Shown one piece after another: positions 10,862 to 24,500 of a stretch of DNA of 64,000 nt. The number at the start of each line of letters is the position of its first letter. The stretch's first letter is position 1. Under the pieces are notes generated by a model. It ran no database searches. It was not told where the DNA came from and was given only the letters and a program-made list of their open reading frames with translations. Source of the stretch: Callorhinus ursinus (lineage: Eukaryota; Chordata; Mammalia; Carnivora; Otariidae); assembly GCF_003265705.1 (NCBI RefSeq), contig NW_020313285.1:16084302-16148301 (forward strand). The letters are read 5' to 3'. Position numbers and translations under genes: made by a program.

Positions 10862-13800
10862 CTAGGAAAAGAAAAAAAACAATCTATTAGAAATATAATT
10901 CAAACAGAGACCAGAGGCCAAAATTAGAAGAAATAGTCTCTCTAAAATATATGGTAATAGTACAGTTTATTTTTATAATTTTATTTTTATATATTGTTTT
11001 TATATCTGCCACTTAAATTGGGTAGAAGTATTTTCAAAATACCAAAATAAACAAAATTGTTGGGAAATTTTATGAGATGCAGGAATCTATCAGCCTATAT
11101 TTGGATACTTAGAATTTTTGAAGTCCTTTCCAATCTTTTATCTTTCTTGATTCTTACAATAGTCCTGTGAGGCAAATATTAACAATTTACTTTTCCCATG
11201 TTACATATATGAAAAAAATACCTGGTCAAGTTATAAAACTAACAGCTGTATACCTGGAACTTAAACTCAGATCGCATGGTTCTTACCCTAGTACCAAATA
11301 TATAGATATGCATATTAGTAGATTGATTAGCCAAGAAAATGCCTACCAGTCAACATTTTGCTGTGCAGATCCACTATGATATTACTTAGGAACATAAAGA
11401 ACCATGGGAGTAGTCTTCTGAAGAACTTATGACCCTAATCAGCTGCATAACTCTGCTTACATTTAATTAGAATTTTACAGTTAAGTAAAAGTGAAGTGAC
11501 TGGTGCCTAGTAATCACTGAGAAGCATTTCCCTGAAATGGAGGTTCCTAAAATACAAAAGACTACAGTGAACTACTCTCTGCTTTTGCTGATAATAGTCT
11601 CTTGCTTTTCCTTCTGATGATCTAGACATGGCGTGTGACTCAGTATAACAGGAGCCCTGCATCTCCCTGCCCAAAGTGACTGTTCAGGGATAAGCATATG
11701 AAATAATTTAAGCCAATGTGTAATACCAGGGCTTTTATTCAAATCATTGGGAAAGAGAAGCACTTTGTTCACTGGATTAGAAGTTGTGAGTATATAAGCC
11801 TGGACCTAAAAAGAGTTCCTATATGAAGGGAGCTTAGCTGAGAGTTTAACTGGCACAGAGGGACTATGAGCTGAGAGATGGAAAGGAATTAGTTCCTATT
11901 GATGTCATTTGAAATCCTGGATCAAGTTGTATTTGTGTATCAATACTGCTGGGTTTTTCATAAACATGTGGTAATAACTTCCTTTTTTAACCTGATAAAG
12001 TTTGAGGTAGAATTTTTTTCTTTTTCTTTTTTCTTTTTTTTTGTCAGGTGCAGTGGACAAAGAGCCTAACTGAAACACTTGCTAAAGAGATAGGCTGCTT
12101 CCAGATGAATGGATAAAGAAGATGTGGTATATATACAATGGAATATTATGCAGCCATCAAAAGGAATGTGATCTTGCCATTTGCAACGACATGGGTGGAG
12201 CTGGAGGGTGTTATGCTGAGTGAAATAAGTCAATCAGAGAAAGACATGTATCATAGGACCTCACTGATATGAGGAATTCTTAATCTTAGGAAACAAACTG
12301 AGGGTTGCTGGAGTGGGGGCGGTGGGAGGGATGGGGTGGCTGGGTGATAGACATTGGGGAGGGTATGTGCTATGGTGAGCACTGTGAATTGTGCAAGACT
12401 GTTGAATCACAGATCTGTACCTCCGAAACAAATAATACAATATATGCTAAAAAAAGAAAAAAACAAAAGAAGAAGATAGCAGGAGGGGAAGAATGAAGGG
12501 GGGGAAATCGGAGGGGGAGATGAACCATGAGAGATGATGGGCTCTGAAAAACAAACAGAGGGTTCTAGAGGGGAGGGGGTGGGAGGATGGGTTAGCCTGG
12601 TGATGGGTATTAAAGAGGGCAGGTTCTGCATGGAGCACTGGGTGTTATGCACAAACAATGAATCATGGAACACTATATCAAAAACTAATGATGTAGTGTA
12701 TGGTGATTAACATAACAAAAAAAAATGTAAAGGAAAAAAGAGATAGGCTGCTTCTTTGGGCAGCTGATATCAGCAAAGGAGTTGCCAAACTAAACATAAC
12801 ACGGAAGATAAGGTTTTTGAACTGTTAGAAATACTGCCAACCAGACAGCTATCGAGTCTCCCTTAAGGGACCCCATAATCAATGCTTAATTCTTTGATAT
12901 TTATCCCTGCTTTTTGGTAGGCTTTGATGGGTGAGCTGACAACATCCATTCCCATTCCCCCTCTGCATTTTTTTTTCCATTTTCCCTTGCTTTATACCAA
13001 TATAGAGACTAGGAGGGTGAAATACTTTTTTGTTTTTTTTTTTATATACAAACTTCATCAAAGAAGCCTCCCAAGTAGTCAATAAGTATATGACTCAGTC
13101 CTGGCCAATAGATCTAAATAGAAGTTTTCTGGGGAATTTCTTGGAAAGCTTTTGCTCTTCTGATAAAAAGAGATGTATATGGCTAATATGGCCTTTTCTC
13201 ATTCTTTTTCCCTGGAACTCCTGTGATACCTAGAGGCTTAGCAACCATTCTACAACTATGCGGAAACAATCCAACACACTTGGTGGTAGAAAGATACAAT
13301 GACTAAAAGACCTTAATGATATTAGTGAGCTGCTACATCAGCTCTGGCCTGGGAAGAGAAGTAAATCCAATATATACAAACATTTTTTGCATGACAAAAA
13401 ATAACATACACAAAAAGACAACTGATAAACTGGGAGAAATATTCATAATATATACCACAGACAGAAGGCTAATATTCTCTAAAAAAATTTTTTGAATATA
13501 GGTAACACATATTACATTAGTTTTATGTGTACAACATAGTGATTTAACTTCTCTATACATTATATTATGCTCACCAAAAGCGGAGGTACCGTTTATCACC
13601 AGAGGAAGCTATTACAATACCACTGACTATATTCCCTATGCTGTGACTTTTATTCCCTTAACTTATTTATTCCATAACTGAAAGCCTGTGTTTCCTACTC
13701 CTCTTCACTTGCCTACACCCATTCCCTTCCCTCTGGGAACCATTAGTTTGTTCTCTGTATTTACAGATCTGATTCTGTTTTTTTGTTTGTTTTTTAAATT

Positions 13801-14076
13801 CTTTTATTTAAGTAAGCTCTATACCCAACGTGGTACTTGAACTCACAACTCTGAGATCAACTCTGAGATCACAACTCATATGCTCTTCCAGTTGAGCCAG
13901 CCAGGTGCCCCTGTTTTTTGCTTTTCAATTTGCTTTGTTTTTTACAAATTCACACATCTTAAATCATATGGAATTTGTCTTTCTCAGTCTCATTTCGCTT
14001 AACATAATACCTGCTAGGTCCATTCATGGTGTTGCAAAAGGCAAGACCTCAACCTTTTTTATGGCTGCATAATATT

Positions 14077-14128
<52 letters not shown>

Positions 14129-17100
14129 CACCATATCTTCCTTATTCGTTTGTCCATTGATGTACACTTAGATTGCTTCCGTATCTTGGCTATTGCAACT
14201 AATGCTGCAATACATAGGGGAGCATGTATCTTTTCAAATCAGTGTTTCCGTTTTCTTTGGGTAAATACCCACTAATGGAATTATTGGATCATATGGTATT
14301 TCTTTTTTTTCTCTCTTTAAATTTTTTATTGTTATATTAATCAATCATATGGTATTTCTATTTTTAATTTTTTGAGGAACCTCCACACTGTTTTCCACAG
14401 TGATTGTACCAATTCACATTCCCACCAAAAGTGGATAAGAGTTCCTTTTTTTCAAAAATTTTGTATTTAAGGGGTACCTGGGTGGCTCAGTTGGTGAAAC
14501 ATCTGACTTCAGCTTCAGTCATGATCCCGGGGTCCTGGGATTGAGTCACTCGTTGGGCTCCCTGCTCAGTGGTGAGCCTGCTTCTCCCTCTGCCCCTCCC
14601 CTGTGCTTGCGCTTGTGTGTTCTCTCTCAAATAAAATCTTTTTAAAAATTTTGTATTTAAATTCAATTTAAATTAATATATACTGTATTCTTAGTTTCAG
14701 AGGTAGAATTTAGTGATTCATCATTTGCATACAACACCTAATGTTCATTACTTCAAGTGCCCTCCTTAATGTCCATCACCCAATTACCCTATCTTCCCAC
14801 CCGCCTACCCTCCAGCAACCTTTAGTTTGTTTCCTATAGTTAAAATTCTCTTATGATTTGCCTCCCCCTCTGTTTTCCTCTTCCTTTCTTTTTCCTTCCC
14901 TTCCCCTATGTTCCTTGGTTTTCTTTCTTAAATTCCACATATGGGTGAAATCATATGGTATTTATCTTTTTCTGACTTATTTTGCTTAGCATAATACCCT
15001 CTAGTTTCACCCACATCATTGTAAATAGCAAGATTTCATCCTTTATTTTTTTTAAGATTTTATTTATTTATTTGACACAGAGAGAGACAGGAGAGTGGGA
15101 ACACAAGCAGGAGGAGTGGGAGTGGGAGAAGCAGGCTTCCCGCTGAGCAGGGAGCCCAATGCGGGGCTCAGTCCCAGGGCCCTGGGATCATGACCTGAGC
15201 TGAAGGCAGACGCTTAACGACTGAGCCACCCAGGTGCCCCAAGATTTCATTATTTTTGATGGCTGAGTAATATTCCATTGTATTTATATACCACATTTCC
15301 TTTTCCATTAATCTGTCAATGGACATCTGGGCTCTTTCCTCAGTTTGGCTTTGTGGACATTGCTGATATGAACATGGGATGTATGTGCCCCTTTGTATCA
15401 CTGTTTGTATCCTTTGGATAAATACCTAGTAGTACAATTGCTGGGTGGTAAGGTAGCTCTATTTTTAACTTTTTGAGGAACTTCCATACTATTTTCCAGA
15501 TGGCTACACCAGTTTGTATTCCCACCAACAGTGTAAGAGGGTTCCCCTTTCTCTAAATCCTCACCAACATCTGTTATTTCCTGAGTTATTAATTTTAGCC
15601 ATTCTGACTGGTATGAGGTGGTATCTCATTGTAGTTTTGATTCATATTTACGAGCGTTCCTTTTTCTCCACATCCTTGCCAACAATTGTTTTTTCTTGTC
15701 TTTTTATTTTAGCCATTCTGATAGGTATGTGGTTTTGATTTGCATTTCTCTGATGATTAGTGATGGGGAGCATCTTTTCATTTGTCTGTTGGCCATCTGT
15801 ATGTCTTCTTTGGAAACATGTCTATTCAGGTACTCTGCCCATTTTTAAAATTGGATTGTTTGGATTTTTGGTGTTGAGTTGTAGAAGTTCTTTATGTATT
15901 TTGGATATTAACCTCTTATTGGATATATCATTTGCAAATAGCTTCTCCCATTCATTAGGTAGCCTTTTTGTTTTATTGATGGTTCCTTTCACTGTACAAA
16001 AACTTTTTAATGTAGTCCCGATAGTTTATTTTTGCTTTTGTTTCCTATGCCTCAGGAGATATATCTAGAAAAATGTTGCTATGGCTGATACAAAAGAAAG
16101 TACTGCCTGTATTCTCTCCTAGGATTTTTATGGTTTCAGGTCTTTAATCCATTTTGAGTTTATTTTGTATATGATGTAAGAAAGTTGTCCAGTTTCATTC
16201 TTTTGCACATAGCTGTCCAGTTTTTCCAGCATCATTTATTGAAGAGGCAGTCTTTCCCCATTGTATATTCTTGCCTCTTCTGTCACAGATTAATTGTCCA
16301 TATAAGCATGGGTTTATTTCTGGACTCTCTATTCTGTTCCATTGATCTATGTGTCTGCTTTTGTGCCAGAACCATACTGTTTTGACTACAGTTTTGTAGT
16401 ATATCTTGAAATCTGGTAGTACAACACCTCCAGCTTTGTTCTTTCTCAATGTTGTTTTGGCTATTTGGGGTCTTTTGTGGTTCCACACAAATTTTAGGAT
16501 TATTTGTTCTAGTTCTGTGAAAAATTCTATTGGTATTTTGATAGGAATTGCATTGAATCTTTGGATTGTTTTTGGAAGTATGGACACTTAAAAAATATTA
16601 ATTCTTCTAGTCCATGAGCATGGAATATCTTCCTATTTGTGTCCTCTTCAATTTCTTTTACCAATGTTTCATAATCTTCAGACTACATGTCTTTGACCTC
16701 CTTGGTTAAGTTTATTCCTAGGTATTTTATTCTTTTTTATGCGATTATAAATGGAGTTGTTTTCTTAATTTCTCTTTCAGCTACTTCATTATCAGTGCAT
16801 AGAAATGTTACCAATTTCTGGGTATTAATTCTGTATCCTTGAACTTTATTGAGCTTATTTATTACTTCTAATAGTTTTTTGGTAAGGTCTTTAGGGTCTT
16901 CTATGTACAGTATCATGTCATCTGCAAATGACAGTTTAATTTCTTGCTTACTGATATGGATGCCTCTTATTTCTTTTTCTTGTTTGATTGCTGTGGCTAG
17001 GATGTCTAGCACTATGTTATAGTACCAGAAAAGTAGAAACGACACCCTTATCTTGTTCCTGATCTAGGAAAAGCTCTCAGTTTTTCACCATTGGGTGTGA

Positions 17101-17471
17101 TATCAACTGTGGTTTTTTTTCATAGATGGCCTTTATTATGCAGAAGTGTGTTCCCTCTAAATCCACTTTGGAAGTTTAACATGAATGGATGTTAAATTTT
17201 GTTAAATGTTTTTTCTGCATGTGCTGAGATAATCATATAATTTTTATTCTTCATTTTGTTGATGTGGTGTATCATATTGATTGATTTGCAAATATTGAAC
17301 CATCCTTGCATCCCCAGAATAAATCCCATTTGGTAGCAGTGAATGATCCTTTTAATGTATTGTTGAATGTGGTTTGCTAGTATTTTACTGAGGATTTTTG
17401 CAACTATGTTCATCCAGGATTTTGACCTGTAACCAACTTTTTTCTTTCTTTTTCTTTCTTCTCTTTCTTTT

Positions 17472-17515
<44 letters not shown>

Positions 17516-17528
17516 TNNNNNNNNNNTT

Positions 17529-17576
<48 letters not shown>

Positions 17577-20500
17577 TTTCTTTCTTCCTTCCTTCCTTCT
17601 TTCTTTCTTCCTTTCTTTCTTTCTTCCTTTCTCTTTCTCTTCTTTTCTATTCTTTCTTTCTTTTTCTTTATTTCTTTCTTTCTCTCTCTCTCTCTCTTTC
17701 TTTCTTTTCCTTCCTTCCTTCCTTCCTTCCTTCTTTCCTTCATGTGTGTGTGTATTTGTCTGGTTTGGTATCATGGTAATATTGGCCTTGTGGGATGAAT
17801 TTGGAAGCTTTTCTTCCTCTCCTATTTTTTGGAAGAGTTTGGGAAGAATAAGTATTAACTCTTTTTTAAATGCTGGGTAGAAGTCACCTGTGAATCATCT
17901 GGCCCTAGACTTTTATTTTTTGGTAGTTTTTTAAGTACTGATTCAATCTGTTACAGTAATTGGTCTGTTAAGATTTTCTATTTCTTCCTGATTCAGTTTG
18001 GAAGATTGTATGTTTCTAGTAATTCACCCATTTCTTCTAGGATGTCCAATTTTTTGGCATAATTTTTCATATTATTCTCTTATAATCTTTTATATTTCTG
18101 AAGTCAAGTATTACTTGTCTTTCATTTCTGGTTATATTTATTTGGGTAATTTCTCTTTTTTTCTTGATGAATCTGGCTAAGGGCATATCAATTTTGTTTC
18201 TTTTCAAAAGAACAAGCTCCTGCTTTCATTGATCTGTTCTATTGTTTTTTGTTTTTGTTTTAGTCTCTATAACATTTATTTCTGCTCTGAACTTTATTTT
18301 TTCCTTCTTTCTACTCACCTTGGGCTTTGTTTGTTCTTTTTCTAGTTATTTTAGGTTTAAGGTAGATAATTATTTGAGCTTTTTCTTGTTTCTTGAGGTT
18401 TCTTGAGGTCTCTATCACTATATATTTCACTTTTAGAACTGCCTGTCTTAAAAATTTAAGACCATTATGTTTTCATTTTCTTGTGTCTCCATGTAATTTT
18501 TTATTTCCCCTTTGATTTTTTTGTTGACCCATTGGTTGTTTTGTATTATACTGTTTAGTCTCCACGTGTTTTTGGGTTTTCTTCCAGTTTTTTTTCTTGT
18601 GACTCATTTCAGTTTTATACTGTTGTGGTCAGGAAAGATGCATGGTATGATTTCGACCTTCTTAAATTTACTAAGACTTGCTTAACACATAATATAAATA
18701 TTCATGGCTTCATACTGATATAAACAACTGAATAAATAAGTGGCAGAAAAGAGATAGTTCTTTTACAGTAGAATTCCAATTAGTAAATGTAGCAGCAAAG
18801 TATGAAATAGAAAATTACCATTAGATGAACACCAGAGTAATAAATATCACAGTCAAATTCTTCTGATGACTACTAATATCAGTGATGAAAGTTTGAGGAG
18901 AAACAGGATTTACAGGGTCTCAAACTATCTTTTCTATATATTTAGAAACACAAAGGGAAACTAGTAACTTAACCATGCAGAAAACCACAGACACTAAGTT
19001 AATCAAACAAGGAAGTTTAATATCACCAATAATAAGATATCTGACATCAAGAACTTCATACAATGTACTAAAAAGTGCATAACATCATTTCTGCATCATT
19101 CTTTAAAAAATTGAATAAATTCATTCCAATCATGAGAAAACATTAGACAAATTCAAATTGAGGGATGTTCTATAAAACAACTGATCAGTAATCTTCAAAA
19201 GTATCAAGACTATGAAAGACAAAGAAAGAAAGACTGAGAAACTGTTATAGACTATAGTAGATTAAAGGAGAAATAACAATCACATGCAATGTTGGATCCT
19301 GAAACACAAGAAAAGAGACTGGTGGAAAAACTGGTGAAATGTGAATAAAGTCTGTAGTTTCATTAGTAATTTTATGTTATTGTTAATTTTCTGATTCTGA
19401 TCATTGTACTAATGTTATATAAGACAGCATTAGGGAAAGTTGGGTGAGAGATATATAGGAATTCTCTGCATTATTTTTGTATCTTTTATGCAAGTCTAAA
19501 ATTAGTTCAAAATAAGTTATAAAAGAGACCCATATGTGCTTAAGCTACTACTAGTCAGATATTATTTGTAGCCAAAGGTAATCCTAATTGATGAATTTAG
19601 CTTATAAATCGTTAAAAAAATTACTTTGTTTTCCAACATAGATGAGGGGTTTCCCCTGTGACATGAGAAAAAAGAATGTGAAAACTCACCTAAAATTGCA
19701 GAGACGTTTGAAAACTGTGGTACCTTCTCTATTGATACTGCTTTACTGGTATCCAGAAGAGTGGAATTTTTGCATCGCATGTGTTCTTCCAACTTGGGAC
19801 ATTCCCAATCTAAAACAGCAGGAGGAAATGGCACATAACTTTGAACAGCACATAAGTAGTAGGTTACCTCCCCAGCCCCAATTTAGGTCCCCATACCAGC
19901 TTAGGTCCCCATACCAAGCTGTGGTAATTAAAGATTTTGAGTAAGACAGATAAAAAAAGACAAGACTTGATGGTATCAGGATAATAAATACTTTTTGGCC
20001 TATTTCAGTGCTCTAACCTACTCTCTTTCAGAAATTTTTGCCCCATAAAGATTATTGACTTAAGGGACAGACAGCATACCCAGGGGTTTCCTCTTAATAT
20101 TGTATAATATTGTATACATTTAATATATGTATACAATAATATACATATAATATTGTATAATTTAATAATAATGTATAAATTATACCTAGGTCCCATTAAA
20201 TATCATATCACTAAATAACATACTATTATCACTTGATGTCAGTTTTAAGCTTTCCATTGACTTCCCACTATGGAAGAATGAGGTTATTCTCTCTTACATC
20301 CCTGTCCCCACCTTTCCCACAATTCCCATTGTCTTGATATCATTATATTAGCATATGTAGTTAGATCAATATCCAGTGTAGACATTATGATAATAAATTG
20401 CTATAAAAATGCTATTTACTCTTGTGGTATACTATGACAACCACTTGTCCTACCTGGAGTCAATAAGTTTCTTCTGTTTTAATTTTCTCTGTATTTTTCA

Positions 20501-21542
20501 TCTATTTAATCACAAACTCTATCAAATTTTATAAACCCATTCTTTATTTCTTTCTCTCGTGTTCTAAAGTTGCATAATGCTCTATCTTGGTGTTTTTCAT
20601 CTACTGTGCTAGGCACACTATGGCCCTTTTAACACAGACATCATACTCTAGCTCTAGGACATGCTCTTGAATTATAACATTGATTATTTTCTTCCTTTTG
20701 TTTCTTCCATTATCTTTGTCTGAAACTCCTTTTATTTGATATTGGATTTCATACACTCTTCCTCTGATTTTTTTCCCTCTAAATTGCAACCTTTTTTCTT
20801 TGTTTTCCTCCTCTTTTCTCAACCCTAACTTCTAATCCTTCTACCGAGTTTTTCACTGCTATTGCATGTTATTGGAATATTGCTTTTTATAGTACCCTAT
20901 TTTTATTTAATGGACACTATATATTTTATGTCAATAAGACTATTTTTTCAACATTTTTTAATCCTTGTGTTTCTATTTCTGCATGGTTCCTTTTCTTACT
21001 TTTTAATTTTTTATTTTACTGTAGTAGGAACATTCAACATGATGCCTATTTCTGCCTTTAGGTCTATGAGTATTGATTATGATGCTGAGTGCCTATTTAT
21101 TATCATTATATGTTCCAGATTAATTGACCCTTTCATCATTATGTCTTTGTCTCTTGTGATAGTTTTTGACTGAAAGTCTGTTCTAGCTGATATAAGTAGA
21201 GCCACTCCTGCTCTCTTTTGGTTACAATTTGCATGGAATATCTTTTCCCATTGCTCCACTTTTAGACTATGTGTGTCCTGAAATGTAAAAAGAGTCTTTT
21301 GTAAACAGCATAGTATAGTTTAATCCATTCAGCCATTCTTTGTCTTTTGGTCGGGGAATTTAAACCATTTACATTTAAAGTAATTACTGATAGGGAAAGA
21401 CTATTATTATATTGTTAATTATTTTGAGTTCTTTTGCCCCTTTTCCTTTCTCGCCATCTTCGTTTCATTGATTTTTTCATACTGATATGCTTTTATTCCT
21501 TTCTATTTTTCTTTTGTGTATCTTCTTTAAAAATATTTATTT

Positions 21543-21586
<44 letters not shown>

Positions 21587-24500
21587 GCATGCGTATGGGG
21601 ACAAAGGTCAGAGAAAACAGACTCCATGCTCAGTGCAGAGCCCAATGTGGGGCTCGATCTCAGGACCCAGAGATCGTGACCTAAGCTGAAACTGAGAGTC
21701 AGATGCTTAACCAACTGTGCCACTCAGGTGCCCCAATCTTTTGAGTATCTTCTATAGGTATTTTCTATGTGGTTACCATGGTGCTTATATAAAATATAGT
21801 TTTAACAATCTATTTTAAGCTTCTAGCAACTTCAATCATATACAAAAATGCTACATTTTTATTTATTTTTAGTTTTTAAAGATTTTATTTATGTATTAGA
21901 GAGAGAAAGTGAGACAGCACAAGCAGGGGGAGCAGCAGAGGGAGCAGAAGCAGGCTCCCCACTGAGCAGGGAGCCTGACACAGGTCTTGATCCCAGGACC
22001 CTGGAATCATGACCTGAGACGAAGGCCGACGCTTTAACCGACTGAGCCACCGCCACCCAGACCCCCCAAAAAACTATATTTTTATTTCTTCCTTCATACA
22101 CACTTTGTTACTGATGTTATAATTTACATCTTTTTATATTGTGTATCTATTAACATATTTTTATTATAGTTATTTTAATACTTTAGTCTTTTAACTTTTA
22201 TACTAGAATTAAGTGATTTTAATACCAGTTATTTTGTACTTGTATATAAACTTATTGGCAAGTTTTATACTTTTATATGCTTTTGTGTTGCTGTTTTAGT
22301 CCTTTGTTTCAACTTGAAGAACTCCCTTTACCATTTTTTTGTAAGGTGGGGCTAGTCGTGAGTAACTCCTTCACCTTTTGTACATGAAATTCCTTATCTC
22401 TTCATTTATTTTTTCTCCAAGCTTTTATTTTAATTACATGGTGCTCATCAGGACACATGCACTCCTTAATCCCTACCACCTATTTCACCCATTCCACACC
22501 CATGTCCCCTCTGGTAACCAGCAATTTGTTCTCTACAGTTAAGAGTTTGTTTCTGGGGCACCTGGATGGCTCAGTCAGTTAAGCATCTGCCTTCGGCTCA
22601 GGTCATGATCCCAGGGTCCTGCGATCAAGCCCTCATTGGGCTCCCTGCTCCGCGGGGAGCCTGCTTCTCCGTCTCCCCCCTGCTCGTGTTCTATCTCTCA
22701 CTATCTCTCTCTCTCAAATAAATAAAATCTTATTAAAAAAAGAGTTTGTTTCATGGTTTCTCTTTTTTTTCTGCTTTGCTCTTGTTTCTTAAATTCCACA
22801 TACAAGTGAAATCATATGGTATTTGTCTTTCTCTTATTTTACTTAGCATTATACTCTCTAGCTCCATCCATGTCTTGCAAGTGGCAAGATTTTATTCTTT
22901 TTATGGCTGAATAATACTCCATTGTTTTTTTTTTAAATGACAGTGTTGCTGGTTATAGTATTCTTGGTTGACAGTTTCTTTTCTTTCATCACTTTGTATG
23001 ATTCTACTCCCTTCGGCCAGCAATGTTTCTGCTGAGAAATCCATTGATAGTCTAATGGAGATTCCCTTGTCCATATCAAGTTGCTTTTCTATTGCTGCTT
23101 TCAAAATTCTTTGTCTTTGATGCTTGATAATTTGATTATGAGTCCCTGTGTGGATTTCTTTGGCTTGCCTATTCTGAGATTCACTGGGCCTCCTAGGTCT
23201 GGATGTGCATTTCCTTCCCCAGATTTGGGAAGTTTGCAGCCATTATTTCTATAAGTAAACTTTCAGACATGCTCTCTTTCTCCCTTTCCCTCCCTCTACC
23301 CACTTTCTCTTTCCCCTCTCCCCCCTGCCTCCCTCTTTCCCCCTCTTCCTTCTCTTTCCTTTATCCCTCCCTTCTTTCTTTCCCTCCCTCATCTCTTCTC
23401 CCTCTGGGACTCCTATGAAGTATAAATTGCTCTGTTTGATTGTGTTCCATGAGTCTCTTAAGCTTTCCTCACACACCCTATTTGTTGTTAGTGGCCAACA
23501 GTCATCTAGAATATACCAGGTCCCATCAGCACTCTGAGACAGATGAGACAGAAGCCATTCCCTTAGGCAGCACTCTGAAACAGTCATGAGAGTAGCCAAT
23601 CCTTTGGGAAGCTCCCAGAAAATGTACCTTTCACACACAGTTCAGTTCTTTTTTTCCCTACCCAGGGAGAAGCTGGGACCTGGCGGTTTCCTGCCAATTG
23701 TGTGGCAATGTGCTATGGGTAGGGATTATGGTAAGAGAGTGTCTTGAATTTTCCTACTGGCTTTGATGTGGCTGATCTCATACATGCCTGGGATGTAAGA
23801 GTTCCTTGACTAGGTTCCAGATTTCTCACAAAAGGAGTTAAGTCCACGTATTACTGTTGAATTGGTGTGTCCACAGGGGAAGGACGGACCAGGCTTCTTA
23901 TTCCAACATTTTGCTGATGTCACTTCCATATTTTCCTTTGTTCTGATCTCTATGTTTTATAATAGAAGCTTTCCTCAGAGGTCTGGTGATCCTTGTCTCT
24001 CTACTCATATTTAAGAGAGACCTCTAAAAGCCTAAGTGGGATTTCTGTGGCCTAGTTGGGGTTTGTCACAAGTTAACTTCATTGTAGGGTGTTCTTGTCA
24101 GTTTCACTGAAGGGCTACCGAGGTCAGTATCATTAGATATTTTCTTTAGGGTTGTTTTCAGATTTGTTAGGAAAGAATCTTCCATTCTCCTGCCCAAAAG
24201 GTTCAAGTCTGGGTGCTAGTATTCTAGAAGCTGAACAGAAAAAGGGAATGTTGGGTTGGGATGGCAAAAAGCATTAGGTGAGAAGGTACCACAATTCACA
24301 ATGTACACTTCATTTAGTTTCCCCTCTTCATTCAGTACAGTATCTGAAACAGTTGGCTTTTTCTATATAATAAATAAACCCAAATCTCACTGACATAAAA
24401 TGAAAACATTTATTTCTTATTCCTGTGTCTACTGGTTGGCTCAGGCAGGTCTGCTTCAGATTACAAAACTGCTGATCAGCTGGGGCAGCTCTCTGCAATC

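Larger units (their letters stand above)
13480..14453 (-). mobile_element. L1 3' part, interrupted by an old CAN-SINE, a TG repeat and a tiny L1
   Basis: The reverse of an L1 3' UTR and ORF2 end is read on the plus strand (TATACACCATATCTTCCTTA, GGTAAATACCCACTAATGGA, TTTTTGAGGAACCTCCACAC). Confidence 0.85.
14661..18682 (-). mobile_element. L1 copy of about 4 kb (3' UTR through ORF2), inactive
   Basis: The 3' UTR (TAATGTCCATCACCCAATTA) is read first on the plus strand, then ORF2. The minus-strand frame at 16737-17045 carries [18 protein letters not shown], the reverse transcriptase FADD motif. The frame at 16195-16587 carries the C-terminal region. Stops and a large TTTC expansion break it. 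It is interrupted by a CAN-SINE at 15040-15240. The copy is 5' truncated near 18682. Confidence 0.9.
21000..23925 (-). mobile_element. Old L1 (ORF2 start, ORF1 and 5' UTR) with three later insertions
   Basis: The minus-strand frame at 21077-21259 is an endonuclease remnant ([18 protein letters not shown]). Further along, the plus strand reads GTTGCTGGTTATAGTATTCTTGG and the CTCTTTCTCC-type ORF1 region, then a 5' UTR end near ATTTTGCTGATGTCAC at about 23920. Two CAN-SINEs and a younger L1 3' piece with its own SINE are embedded. Confidence 0.75.

Noticed and set aside
14084..14275. Cys-Val repeat protein
   Set aside because: It is a translated TG microsatellite.
17192..17880. Long Lys/Glu-rich and Phe/Ser-rich open frames
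   Set aside because: They are translations of the TTTC microsatellite and span the N gap.
19642..19944. 100-codon plus-strand open frame
   Set aside because: It is the antisense shadow of MEIKIN exon 5, whose splice sites favour the minus strand.
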